8,604 nt of DNA from an uncultured Clostridia bacterium (GCA_947177115.1 CAMWTG010000106.1:1-8604), one strand, 5' to 3'. Counted from the first letter of the stretch, positions 1 to 6,610 are shown. Numbers and translations: made by a program. Notes: generated from the sequence alone by a model not told the origin.

Positions 1-15
1 CTGCTCCTTCCTTTG
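1..15 (-). promoter_or_regulatory. Ribosome binding site of a gene starting beyond the left edge
   Basis: Read on the minus strand, the last bases of the window are CAAAGGAAGGAGCAG. This is a strong Shine-Dalgarno sequence, with the purine core about three bases from the edge. A start codon would be expected within a few bases outside the window. No coding sequence of that gene is visible here. It lies about 200 bases downstream of the YesL gene on the same strand, so it may be a separate transcription unit. I see no convincing minus-strand promoter in the gap; TATAGT around position 50 lacks a matching -35 box. Confidence 0.45.
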
Positions 16-83
16 ATGATGCCCTTTGTACCGCTTTTCAACTGTGGTGACTATAAAGCTTTTTGAGAAAAATTTTGCGGCAC

Positions 84-118
84 TTGACAGATTCCGGCAA
101 AGCATCTTGTTTATATGT
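84..118 (+). promoter_or_regulatory. Possible plus-strand promoter (perfect -35, poor -10)
   Basis: A perfect TTGACA occurs at 84-89. The best -10-like sequence, TATATG at 112-117, is 22 bases away, which is too far for an ordinary sigma-A promoter. At the ideal 17-base spacing only TTGTTT is present. The location directly upstream of a ribosome binding site and a small ORF supports a promoter; the spacing argues against it. The surrounding bases 1-134 are much more AT-rich than the coding regions, and I see no gene in them. Confidence 0.28.
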
Positions 119-134
119 GAAAGGGGGATGCGCC

Positions 135-215
135 ATGGACGAGGAACGGGCGGAATATCTGGTGGACCGGTATGCGGACCTGCTTGGGGAACAGTCTCCC
201 AAATCTTTTTATTAG
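135..215 (+). pseudogene. 26-residue ORF resembling the N-terminus of a sigma-70/ECF sigma factor
   Basis: The ORF starts with ATG seven bases after a good ribosome binding site (AAGGGGG at 121-127) and encodes MDEERAEYLVDRYADLLG followed by EQSPKSFY and a TAG stop. The first 15 or so residues have the look of the start of clostridial sigma-70 family factors, in which a short acidic leader precedes a helix of the type 'LVxRYADLILRL'. The rest of a sigma factor, namely regions 2 and 4, is missing. The reading ends inside a hairpin with a T-tract that also overlaps the convergent YesL gene. I infer a relic left when the sigma gene was cut by a deletion or rearrangement. It could instead be a genuine short peptide or a chance ORF. 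The similarity is judged from memory over a very short stretch, so the assignment is tentative. Confidence 0.35.
184..210 (+). terminator. Hairpin plus T-tract, rho-independent terminator candidate
   Basis: TTGGG at 184-188 pairs with CCCAA at 198-202. The stem can extend by two pairs (GA with TC) around a bulged T, closing on an ACAG loop. A run of five T follows at 206-210. This orientation fits termination of plus-strand transcription coming from the small ORF at 135. On the minus strand the same hairpin is not followed by T residues, so it is not a good terminator for the YesL operon. The stem is short and imperfect. Confidence 0.42.
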
Positions 216-1009
216 TTCTCATCCTGCGCCCGCCCCGCCCTGCGGGCGGAAGCTTCCCGTTCCCGGAGGGTTTCCTCAATGTGGAAATTCCGCTCCAGGC
301 CGTGGTAGATCAGGAACACCGCCGGAAGGGCGGGGATCCAAAAGTTGGTCAGTGGCAGCAGCGTCACCGCCAGGGTAAAGAACCGCAGGACCAGCCCCCA
401 GTATCCGCCCATGATGAGCAGCGCCGCCAGGCTGCGGGGCAGCTGCCCGATAAACAGTAGCGCCGCGTTTTTCAGCATCTGCCCGAAGGACAGCTCCATC
501 AGCGCCAGCTGGGGCCACAGGTACAGGGACAGGCCCAGCACCAGGACAATGCCCGCCGCCAGGACGGCGCCGGTGGCTGTGGACATCTGCAGGGCTCCGG
601 CGTGGAACAGCAGGAAAATCTGCGTGGACAGCAGTCCGCCGCCCACGGTGCCCGGCAGGAGAGCAGCTTTCGCGCTGCGTTTCCAGGCCCGGCGGTAGAT
701 GTGCCACCAGAATCCCGGCTCGTCCCGCAGGCCCCGGAGGATGGTGTCTGCCAGACCGCACAGCTGCGGCCCTGCCAGCGCGCCGCCGATCAGGCCGGAC
801 AGCGGGGCGAAGAGCAGCACATGGGAGTAGAGGGAGAAGGCCAGCCCCACAAAGAAGGGCAGGCATCCGATCAAGGCCAGAAGGCCCGCCCGGAACACGT
901 CCCAGAAGTCCCGGCTCAGCACCTCCCAGAAACGGGGAAAGCCGCTCTTGCGGGGGGCGTCCGGCGGCAGGCCGGGGCCCTCGCAGTCATAATTCGGAAA
1001 AAATCCCAT
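212..1009 (-). CDS. YesL/DUF624-family integral membrane protein
   Basis: The protein has 265 residues. It starts with MGFFPNYD, a beginning I associate with YesL-like proteins of Oscillospiraceae. About five or six hydrophobic segments are visible, roughly at residues 41-60, 65-85, 115-135, 146-168, 182-200 and 203-235. Between the second and third is a Trp/Arg/Lys-rich loop (WWHIYRRAWKRSAK, 101-114), typical of the family. The C-terminus is charged and hydrophilic. YesL proteins are often encoded beside sugar ABC transporters and glycoside-degrading enzymes; their biochemical role is not established. At 265 residues it is somewhat longer than the roughly 200-220 residues usual for the family, with extra sequence at both ends. 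A ribosome binding site (AAGGAG, 1019-1024) lies nine bases before the ATG. It is the last gene of the operon, 24 bases after the preceding stop, and its stop codon overlaps a convergent small ORF and terminator-like hairpin. Confidence 0.8.
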   Translation of the reverse strand: MGFFPNYDCEGPGLPPDAPRKSGFPRFWEVLSRDFWDVFRAGLLALIGCLPFFVGLAFSLYSHVLLFAPLSGLIGGALAGPQLCGLADTILRGLRDEPGFWWHIYRRAWKRSAKAALLPGTVGGGLLSTQIFLLFHAGALQMSTATGAVLAAGIVLVLGLSLYLWPQLALMELSFGQMLKNAALLFIGQLPRSLAALLIMGGYWGLVLRFFTLAVTLLPLTNFWIPALPAVFLIYHGLERNFHIEETLREREASARRAGRAQDEN

Positions 1010-1033
1010 GGTGGTACGCTCCTTTCCTGCCGG

Positions 1034-1690
1034 TCAATTGAAGAGTGCCGCCCAGAGAGTCTGGGCTCCGGCGAAGGCGGCTTCGTCTGCCTCTGTCAGG
1101 ATCATCCTGCGGGCAAAATACAGAGTTTCGGGGAGGCAGTTGGCCCACTCTACCTCCGCTGCCCCCTCCCAGTCCGAAAGGGGGCGGACCATATTCTCCC
1201 AGTCCACAGAGCCCTCCTCCGGCGTGGAGCCGTCCAGATAGCTGAGGGCATCGTGGTTGGTCTGGAAGCTCTCCGGGTCGTCCAGCAGGAAGATGCCGCT
1301 CTGCCGGGTGTAGAAATCGGCGTTCAGCTTATCCAGGTTGGTGGTCATCACCTGGATGGCGGCATCGTCCATGGCGGTAGAGGTATAGTCGATCTGGATG
1401 GCGTTGACGGCCACATGGACCTCGCCGTCCCCATTGCAGTCCGGGGCGACCTTTTCCAGCGCGGCCTGGAGGGAGGCAATCTCATCTGGAGTGGCCGCAT
1501 AGCGGGTCACCAGGGCTATGGAGCAATCGGCGCTCACCCTGTTCAGCCGCTCCCAGGCGATACCGCAGAGAATGATCACCGCCAGTACTGCGATCAGGAC
1601 ATGGAGCCAGTGGTAGCGCCACCAGTTGTCCCGGCGCTGCTGAGGCGTCATGTTTTCAGGCATTTCCCGGGGAATGGGACGTTTTGACAT
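1034..1690 (-). CDS. Single-pass membrane protein of unknown function
   Basis: The product has 218 residues, and I do not recognise a named family. A basic, Pro-rich cytoplasmic head (residues 1-28, with Trp-rich NWWRYHW at 22-28) leads into one hydrophobic helix at about 29-46. The remaining 170 or so residues are hydrophilic and acidic and would lie outside the cell by the positive-inside rule. There is no lipobox, so it should be a signal-anchor protein and not a lipoprotein. Start choice is clear: AGGAGG at 1696-1701 sits five bases before the ATG. It lies 18 bases after the esterase stop and 24 bases before YesL, so co-transcription is very likely. From memory, similar small proteins with a 'NFWYYYKWH'-like segment accompany YesL genes in clostridial sugar loci; that pairing suggests a joint membrane role but does not reveal it. 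Confidence 0.75.
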   Translation of the reverse strand: MSKRPIPREMPENMTPQQRRDNWWRYHWLHVLIAVLAVIILCGIAWERLNRVSADCSIALVTRYAATPDEIASLQAALEKVAPDCNGDGEVHVAVNAIQIDYTSTAMDDAAIQVMTTNLDKLNADFYTRQSGIFLLDDPESFQTNHDALSYLDGSTPEEGSVDWENMVRPLSDWEGAAEVEWANCLPETLYFARRMILTEADEAAFAGAQTLWAALFN

Positions 1691-1708
1691 ATCTGCCTCC
1701 TCTTCTGC

Positions 1709-3145
1709 TTACAGACGAATCTCCAGCGGCACGGCGGCCAGGCCGGTCCCCCCATGGAGCCCCGCAGGGCCATAGCTGTACCAGGCGCAGCGCACCGTCT
1801 CCGGTGCGGGAACGGCGGAGGCGCTCACCCGGACGGTATCCGGGGCGGTGATCTCGGCATCCGCGTCAAAAAGCACGCCGTCCGCTCCCGCCAGCTGGAA
1901 ACCGCCGCCGGTCAAGACCAGGCCGCCGCCGGTATGGTCAAATTGGAGCAGCGCGGCGTTACCCTCCCGCCAGGCGGATGTACACACCGGGGACCGTCCG
2001 GCAACCGGCAGCCGGTACACGGCCTCCAGGGCCAGCAGGGCCAGCCTCCGTCCCGGCGTGTACTTGTCGAGGGGATGGATGTTGTCAAACTCACCGCAGT
2101 CCGCCAGCACGGCAAGCTCCACCCCCGGCAGATCCCGGGCGGCATCCGCCTGGGCCTTGCGGAGGACAGGCCAGCGCATGGGGTCTCCGGAGGCGGCGTC
2201 CTCTTTACTGATATACATAGGCAGCTGCACAAGAAGGAAGGGCTTTTCCCCGTCCTCCCAGTCCCGCCGCCAGAGCCGGATGAGGTGAGTCAGGAGGGCA
2301 TAGTAGTCCTCCGGCCATTCCTCGTCCTGCTCCCCCTGATAGTACCAGAATCCCCGGAGGGCGTAGGGAACCAGGGGCCTGACCATGGCCCGGTACAGGT
2401 TCCCGGGGCAGTGGAAGCTGGCCCGCCCCGCCGGAGGAGGCCAGGGGTAGGCGCCCTCTGGGCAGGCGTTCCAAGCATCCAGCGCCTTCTGATAGTCCGC
2501 CTGCTCCCGCTCGAACACAGCGTCCGGCTTGCCGCCGATCCGTTCATCGTAGTCCGTTACCCGCTTCGCGCCCTCCGGAAATCCCAGCAGGGCATCCCGG
2601 CTGATCCAGCAGTGGGCGTAAGTCGCTCCCCAGCAGCAGACGATAATGCCCACATGGACCGGCAGATGCTCCGTCAGCGTCCGCCCGGCGTAATAGGCCA
2701 CGGCGGACAGCTCACCAGCAGTGGATGGGTCCACGGCGGTCCAGGACAGATTTTCCGGCGGCTCCCGGGTCGCCCGGGGGACGATGCAGGCGTGCAGCCT
2801 GGGTTCCCCACTGTTCCGGACGGCCTCTTCGCCGTTTTCGGAGCGGGACAGGGGCATCTCCATATTGCTCTGCCCCCCGGCCAGCCACACCTCGCCTAAA
2901 TAGCCCCCCGTCCGGCAAATGGTTTCGCTGCCGCAGGATACGGTGAGGTCAAAGGGACCTCCCGCCGGGGCCGGAGGCAGATCCGCCCGCCAGCGGCCAT
3001 CCGCTCCCGCTCTGGTCTCGGCAGTCAGACCGGCGAGGGAAACCGTCACGGCCTCCCCGGCGGGAGCCGTCCCCCAGACGGGAAGGACGGCATCCCGCTG
3101 GAGGACCATGCCATCGCCAAAAATGGCGGCTAATGTTAATTTCAC
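1709..3145 (-). CDS. SASA-family (sialate O-acetylesterase-like) carbohydrate acetylesterase
   Basis: The protein has 478 residues. An N-terminal beta-rich part (about 1-80, including the MVLQRD motif typical of this family) is followed by an SGNH-like hydrolase domain. GQSNM at 91-95 carries the nucleophile Ser93. The block WYYQGEQDE (267-275) corresponds to the family's WYQGE motif. FDNIHPLDK (353-361) supplies the Asp354-x-x-His357 pair. A C-terminal beta-domain of about 90 residues follows. There is no signal peptide, so it should act in the cytoplasm on imported sugars. Family members remove O-acetyl groups from sialic acids, xylan, xyloglucan or other glycans. In this operon the likely substrate is acetylated manno-oligosaccharide, which is inference from neighbours. 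The start is GTG, overlapping the GH130_1 stop by four bases (GTGA). The upstream purine stretch is weak, so translation is probably coupled. Confidence 0.82.
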   Translation of the reverse strand: MKLTLAAIFGDGMVLQRDAVLPVWGTAPAGEAVTVSLAGLTAETRAGADGRWRADLPPAPAGGPFDLTVSCGSETICRTGGYLGEVWLAGGQSNMEMPLSRSENGEEAVRNSGEPRLHACIVPRATREPPENLSWTAVDPSTAGELSAVAYYAGRTLTEHLPVHVGIIVCCWGATYAHCWISRDALLGFPEGAKRVTDYDERIGGKPDAVFEREQADYQKALDAWNACPEGAYPWPPPAGRASFHCPGNLYRAMVRPLVPYALRGFWYYQGEQDEEWPEDYYALLTHLIRLWRRDWEDGEKPFLLVQLPMYISKEDAASGDPMRWPVLRKAQADAARDLPGVELAVLADCGEFDNIHPLDKYTPGRRLALLALEAVYRLPVAGRSPVCTSAWREGNAALLQFDHTGGGLVLTGGGFQLAGADGVLFDADAEITAPDTVRVSASAVPAPETVRCAWYSYGPAGLHGGTGLAAVPLEIRL

Positions 3146-4326
3146 AGCTTTTCGCCCCGCAGATAAGCCAGATTCTTTGCCACCAGATCACACCGCTGGG
3201 CCACACAGTCCGCCGAGCGCATGGGATCGGCGGGGGTATGAAGGGCGAAGTCCACCAGCCGGTCCACGGTGGTGGAAGCCACATGGAGACGGGTGTCGGC
3301 GGAGGCGTAGTAGATATAGAGGGAACCGTCATCGTCTGCGATAGCGCCGTTGGTGAATACCACGTTGCTGACGTCCCCGGTCCGCTCGTCCCACCGGGGA
3401 GCGATGAGGAATCCGGAGGGCTCGGCGATCACCTGAGAGGGATCCTCCAGGGCGGTGAGGAACATATACACCACGTACCGCAGCCCGGCGGCGGTATTCC
3501 GCACGCCGTGGGCGATGTGGAGCCAGCCCGCATCCGTCTTGATGGGCACCGCCCCCGCACCATTTTTGCTTTCGGTGATGGTGTGGTACTTCCGCTTGCT
3601 GGTGATGAGCTCGTGGTCGATCACCGGGCGGGTGATGTCCCCGCAGAGGCCGAAGCCGATGCCGCCGCCGCTGCCGGTGTCGATAAAGCCGTCCATGGGC
3701 CGGGTGAAGAAGGCGTACTTCCCCTCCACAAACTCCGGCAGGAGACAGACATTTCGCTGCTGGGGGCTCTCCCGGGTCACCAGATTGGGCAGGCGCTCCC
3801 AGGTTTTCAGGTCCCTGGTACGCACGATGCCCGCCGCCGCCACGGCGGCGGAGAGGTCGGGATTGGCGGGGTCCTTGCTCTCGGAGCAGAACACGCCGTA
3901 GATCCAGCCGTCCTCGTGCTGCGTCAGACGCATATCATAGACGTTGGTCTCCTCGGGGCAGGTATCCGGCAGGCGGAGGGGATAGTCCCAGAAGCGGAAA
4001 CCCTCCACGGGGCTCTCGCTCTCCGCCACGGCGAAGAAGCTCTTCCGGTCGTTGCCCTCCACCCGGGCCACCAGATAGTATTTACCGTTGAGCTTGATGG
4101 CTCCGGCGTTGAACACGGCGTTGACGCCCAGCCGCTCCATAAAATAGGGGTTGGTCTTGGGGTCCATATCGTACCGCCAGATCACCGGGGCATGCTCGCG
4201 GGTCAGCACCGGGTACTCCCAGCGGGTATAAACGCCGTTATAAAAGTCACTGGGCCGGTTCTTCCGGTTGATGATTGTCTCATACCGGGCGTTCTCCCGG
4301 GCCAGAGCGGTCTCAAAGGAAAACAT
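3142..4326 (-). CDS. 4-O-beta-D-mannosyl-D-glucose phosphorylase (GH130_1)
   Basis: This 394-residue enzyme should convert beta-1,4-mannosyl-glucose plus phosphate into alpha-mannose-1-phosphate and glucose in the cytoplasm (EC 2.4.1.281). It follows the characterised Bacteroides fragilis enzyme along its length as I recall it: VIWRYDMDPKTNPY (48-61), NAVFNAGAIK (69-78), ARVEGNDRKSFFAVAES (87-103), NVYDMRLT (128-135), and further on a Gly-rich DTGSGGGIG stretch. Asp131 in NVYDMRLT is the expected general acid, at the same number as in the B. fragilis protein. Length is normal for the subfamily. AAGGAGGGA at 4332-4340 sits five bases before the ATG. The start lies inside the end of the epimerase gene, a 14-base overlap that ties the two consecutive pathway enzymes together. 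The downstream esterase overlaps its stop by four bases. Confidence 0.93.
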   Translation of the reverse strand: MFSFETALARENARYETIINRKNRPSDFYNGVYTRWEYPVLTREHAPVIWRYDMDPKTNPYFMERLGVNAVFNAGAIKLNGKYYLVARVEGNDRKSFFAVAESESPVEGFRFWDYPLRLPDTCPEETNVYDMRLTQHEDGWIYGVFCSESKDPANPDLSAAVAAAGIVRTRDLKTWERLPNLVTRESPQQRNVCLLPEFVEGKYAFFTRPMDGFIDTGSGGGIGFGLCGDITRPVIDHELITSKRKYHTITESKNGAGAVPIKTDAGWLHIAHGVRNTAAGLRYVVYMFLTALEDPSQVIAEPSGFLIAPRWDERTGDVSNVVFTNGAIADDDGSLYIYYASADTRLHVASTTVDRLVDFALHTPADPMRSADCVAQRCDLVAKNLAYLRGEKL

Positions 4327-5497
4327 CAGGGTCCCTCCTTATCAGTTCCATACACATCCGTCCGTTGTGGTAGGGGCATTTCCAGGGCTCAACGATGGGC
4401 TTTTCCCTGTCGGGTTCGCCCGCCTCGTCCAGCCGCCAGAACCACTCGCCGCCGGGGCGGCGGTCCTCCACCTTTTCTGTAATGTACCGCCAGAGGCTCA
4501 CGGCGGCATCCCGGCAGTCCGTCCGGTCCGGATGCTTGATAAACTCGTTGACAAAGCCCAGCAGGGCCTCCGCCTGGACCCACCAGATGCGGTGGGCGTC
4601 AACGGTCCCCCGTTCGCACTCATTGGCCAGGGACTGGCCGTCAAAGGCGGTATGGAGGACACTGTCCGCCAGGGCAGAATTGATGGCGGCAATCTTTGCC
4701 GTCAGGACATCGTTTCCAAGGAGGGAGCAGCCCCAGTCGATGAGCCAGCTGGACTCGATATCGTGGCCGTAGCTGGTCAGATCGATGAGGGAGCGGTAGT
4801 CCCGGTCGAAAAAGACCTCCTGCCGCTGTAATTCAGGATTATACACCTTCCCGGCGTAGATGTCCAGAATACGCTCCATGGCGGCGGATACGGCTGGTAT
4901 CTTTTCGGCTTGATACAACCCTGCGTACCCCTCAAATACATGGAGGAGCGTGTTCATAGTCCGCTCCGCCAGGACGCCGTTCTCTGACAGCTTCTCATTG
5001 CTGGCGGGATGGAAATCCCGGGTAAACGCCTCCAGATAGCCGCCGGCATCGGTGCAGCGGGTTTCGATGAGTTCAAACAGGTCCTTTGCTAAAGCCAGAG
5101 CTTCCGCTTCACCTGTGAGGCGGTGGTAGGCGGACAGGGCATAGATGGCAAAAGCCTGGTTGTAGGTGTGCTTGGTAGTATCCAGAGGCTGACCATCGTA
5201 GGAAACGGACCAGTAGACGCCGCCCTGCTCCCGGTCCAGGCACTTCTCCGTCAGGAAACGGTAGGCGTGGCGGGCATAGGGGACCAGATTTTCGTCCTTC
5301 AGGGTCATGGCGGCTTCGGAGAAGAACCAGAGGATGCGGCTGTTAAGGATGCAGCCCTTTTCCGCCGCTTTGTCCACTTGCAGGCCGAAGTCCATATAGC
5401 CGTAGTATCCACCGTACTCCTCGTCCCGCAGGGCCTGCCAGAAGGGCAGGATCCGGTCCGTGAGCATGGCGCGGGCTGCCTGCGCAATGCGCTGCAT
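4313..5497 (-). CDS. Cellobiose/mannobiose 2-epimerase (AGE superfamily)
   Basis: The enzyme has 394 residues, matching the usual 390-410 of cellobiose 2-epimerases (EC 5.1.3.11). It inverts C2 of the reducing sugar of beta-1,4-disaccharides, so mannobiose becomes mannosyl-glucose, the substrate of the neighbouring GH130_1 enzyme. Conserved family blocks are visible: KHTYNQAFAIYALS (109-122), TMNTLLHVFEGY (180-191), SYGHDIESSWLI (242-253), RIWWVQAEAL (303-312) and PWKCPYHNGRM (371-381). His186, His245 and His377 correspond to the active-site histidines known in the family. The fold should be an (alpha/alpha)6 barrel, cytoplasmic, with no signal peptide. An open frame runs 123 codons further upstream but would lie inside GH130_2. 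The start at 5497 is fixed by the strong AAGGAGGGA at 5504-5512, six bases away and overlapping the previous stop. N-acylglucosamine 2-epimerase activity is possible by family but unlikely given the HDIE motif and the context. Confidence 0.92.
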   Translation of the reverse strand: MQRIAQAARAMLTDRILPFWQALRDEEYGGYYGYMDFGLQVDKAAEKGCILNSRILWFFSEAAMTLKDENLVPYARHAYRFLTEKCLDREQGGVYWSVSYDGQPLDTTKHTYNQAFAIYALSAYHRLTGEAEALALAKDLFELIETRCTDAGGYLEAFTRDFHPASNEKLSENGVLAERTMNTLLHVFEGYAGLYQAEKIPAVSAAMERILDIYAGKVYNPELQRQEVFFDRDYRSLIDLTSYGHDIESSWLIDWGCSLLGNDVLTAKIAAINSALADSVLHTAFDGQSLANECERGTVDAHRIWWVQAEALLGFVNEFIKHPDRTDCRDAAVSLWRYITEKVEDRRPGGEWFWRLDEAGEPDREKPIVEPWKCPYHNGRMCMELIRRDPDVFL

Positions 5498-5503
5498 AAA
5501 ACG

Positions 5504-5512
5504 TCCCTCCTT
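5504..5512 (-). promoter_or_regulatory. Ribosome binding site fixing the epimerase start
   Basis: On the minus strand TAAGGAGGGA combines the stop codon of the GH130_2 gene (TAA, 5513-5511) with a near-perfect Shine-Dalgarno sequence, six bases before the epimerase ATG. This rules out the much longer upstream-extended reading frame and indicates coupled translation of the two genes. Confidence 0.85.
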
Positions 5513-6524
5513 ACCGGATGCCAACCTCGCGGTCGGTTTCGCTGGTCTGGTCGTGGGCCAGGATATAGTCCACCACCTGGTCCGCAGTGGTAAAGGCCAG
5601 CCCCACATAGCTGTCGGCGCAGCCGTAGTAAATGGCAATGCGGCCGGTGTCCGCGTCCTGGAGGGTGGCGCAGGGGAAACAGACGTTTGGTACAAACCCC
5701 CGCTCCTCATACCACTCCTCTGGGGTAATGAGGAAGGTATTGCAGCGATGCAGCACCCGGCTGGGCTCATCAATGTCCAGGATGGCCCCGCCAATGGAAT
5801 AGACGTAGCCGTTGCAGGTGCCGGTGACGCCGTGGTAGAAAAGGAGCCAGCCCTTGTCCGTCTCAATGGGAGCCGCGCCGCCGCCGATCTTCAGGTTTTC
5901 CCACCAGTTGCCGCTCTTGCCCATCACATGGCGGTGGCGGCCCCAGAACTCCATGTCCGGGCTCTGGCTGAGGAAAATGTCTCCGAAGGGCGTATGCCCG
6001 GAGTCGGAGGGGCGGGAGAGCATGGTATACATACCGTTCACCCTCCGGGGGAAGAGGACCGCGTTGCGGTTGAAGGGAACAAAGGGGCTTTCAATCCGGG
6101 TGAAGGTTTGGAAGTCCGTTGTCTCCGCCATGCCGATGGACGCGCCATAGAAGTCCTGGCACCAGATTATATAATAAGTGTCCTCCACCTTCACCAGCCG
6201 GGGATCGTAGGCATAGACAGGCATGGCGGGATTCCCGGCCTTATCCACAAATTGAATTTTCTCCTGGTCAAAGCTCCAGTGAACGCCGTCCCGGCTGCGG
6301 CCCAGGTAGATATAGGGGATGCCGTTGGTCTGCTCCCCCCGAAACACGCCGATAAACGCCCCCTCATAGGGCATGACGGCGCTGTTGAAAATCCGGGCCA
6401 CACCGGGCAGGGGATTCCGGCCAATAACAGGATTCTCCCTGTACCGCCATACCGGCGCGGCGCAGTCCGCGGGGCGGTCCTGCCAGGGGATGTTGGGAAG
6501 AGCGGAGCAAATCAGTTTCGTCAT
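5511..6524 (-). CDS. Beta-1,4-manno-oligosaccharide phosphorylase (GH130_2-like)
   Basis: This 337-residue enzyme is expected to remove mannose from the non-reducing end of beta-1,4-manno-oligosaccharides using phosphate, giving mannose-1-phosphate. Motifs in order: VWRYRENPVI (25-34), RIFNSAVMPYEG (44-55), FRGEQTNG (61-68), YAYDPRLVKVEDTYY (104-118) with the probable general acid Asp107, a RNAVLFPRRVNG stretch, GGGAAPIETDKGWLLFYHG with the phosphate-site His, and VPNVCFPCA near the end. Length and motif pattern fit subfamily 2 (manno-oligosaccharide phosphorylases, and the related mannosyl-GlcNAc phosphorylases) and differ from the longer GH130_1 protein downstream. A longer frame begins at 6596, but those extra codons fall within a hairpin. 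The start at 6524 is supported by AGAGGA at 6531-6536. The context with epimerase and GH130_1 favours manno-oligosaccharides; an N-glycan mannoside is the main alternative. Confidence 0.9.
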   Translation of the reverse strand: MTKLICSALPNIPWQDRPADCAAPVWRYRENPVIGRNPLPGVARIFNSAVMPYEGAFIGVFRGEQTNGIPYIYLGRSRDGVHWSFDQEKIQFVDKAGNPAMPVYAYDPRLVKVEDTYYIIWCQDFYGASIGMAETTDFQTFTRIESPFVPFNRNAVLFPRRVNGMYTMLSRPSDSGHTPFGDIFLSQSPDMEFWGRHRHVMGKSGNWWENLKIGGGAAPIETDKGWLLFYHGVTGTCNGYVYSIGGAILDIDEPSRVLHRCNTFLITPEEWYEERGFVPNVCFPCATLQDADTGRIAIYYGCADSYVGLAFTTADQVVDYILAHDQTSETDREVGIR

Positions 6525-6530
6525 AAACAG

Positions 6531-6536
6531 TCCTCT
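6531..6536 (-). promoter_or_regulatory. Ribosome binding site fixing the GH130_2 start
   Basis: AGAGGA lies six bases before the ATG at 6524-6522 and directly after the hairpin at 6546-6596. It decides against the longer frame starting at 6596, whose first 24 codons would be made of hairpin sequence. Closeness of the hairpin base (9 bases) means structure there could influence ribosome access. Confidence 0.75.
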
Positions 6537-6545
6537 TTTCAGAAA

Positions 6546-6596
6546 TTGCGCGAAACTACGCTTGCCTATGTACAAGCGAAACGCAGTTTCGCGCAA
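6546..6596. repeat. Long inverted repeat (hairpin) ahead of GH130_2
   Basis: TTGCGCGAAACT at 6546-6557 pairs perfectly over 12 bases with AGTTTCGCGCAA at 6585-6596. Inside, CGCTTG (6559-6564) pairs with CAAGCG (6573-6578) around an eight-base loop, with an asymmetric internal loop of one against six bases. A competing shorter hairpin is possible: GCGAAAC (6576-6582) with GTTTCGC (6586-6592) around GCA. The two structures cannot form together. No T-tract follows on the minus strand, so an ordinary terminator is unlikely. It may be a small dispersed repeat, an mRNA-stabilising element or a regulator of translation of the phosphorylase. Confidence 0.7.
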
Positions 6597-6610
6597 AAAG
6601 TTTTCTTTTG

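Noticed and set aside
1..134. tRNA, riboswitch or other structured RNA in the left AT-rich stretch
   Set aside because: No cloverleaf, no recognisable riboswitch core and no strong stem were found by eye.
602..2899. Other long plus-strand frames (602-1687 and 1754-2899)
   Set aside because: Both run antisense across YesL, the membrane protein and the esterase, cross gene boundaries, and show low-complexity translations rich in Gly, Gln and Pro.
3133..4482. Long plus-strand open frame of 449 codons opposite the GH130_1 gene
   Set aside because: It is antisense to a clearly recognisable enzyme, its translation is rich in Gly/His/Val/Ala repeats with no family motifs, and it has no good ribosome binding site. 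GC-rich third positions on the other strand create such frames.
5498..5866. 123-codon N-terminal extension of the epimerase
   Set aside because: The extension lies fully inside the GH130_2 gene in another frame, is Thr/Pro/Ser-rich without motifs, and the proper start has a near-perfect ribosome binding site.
6525..6596. 24-residue N-terminal extension of the GH130_2 protein
   Set aside because: It is encoded by the hairpin sequence. The family normally starts close to the MTKL site, which has its own ribosome binding site.
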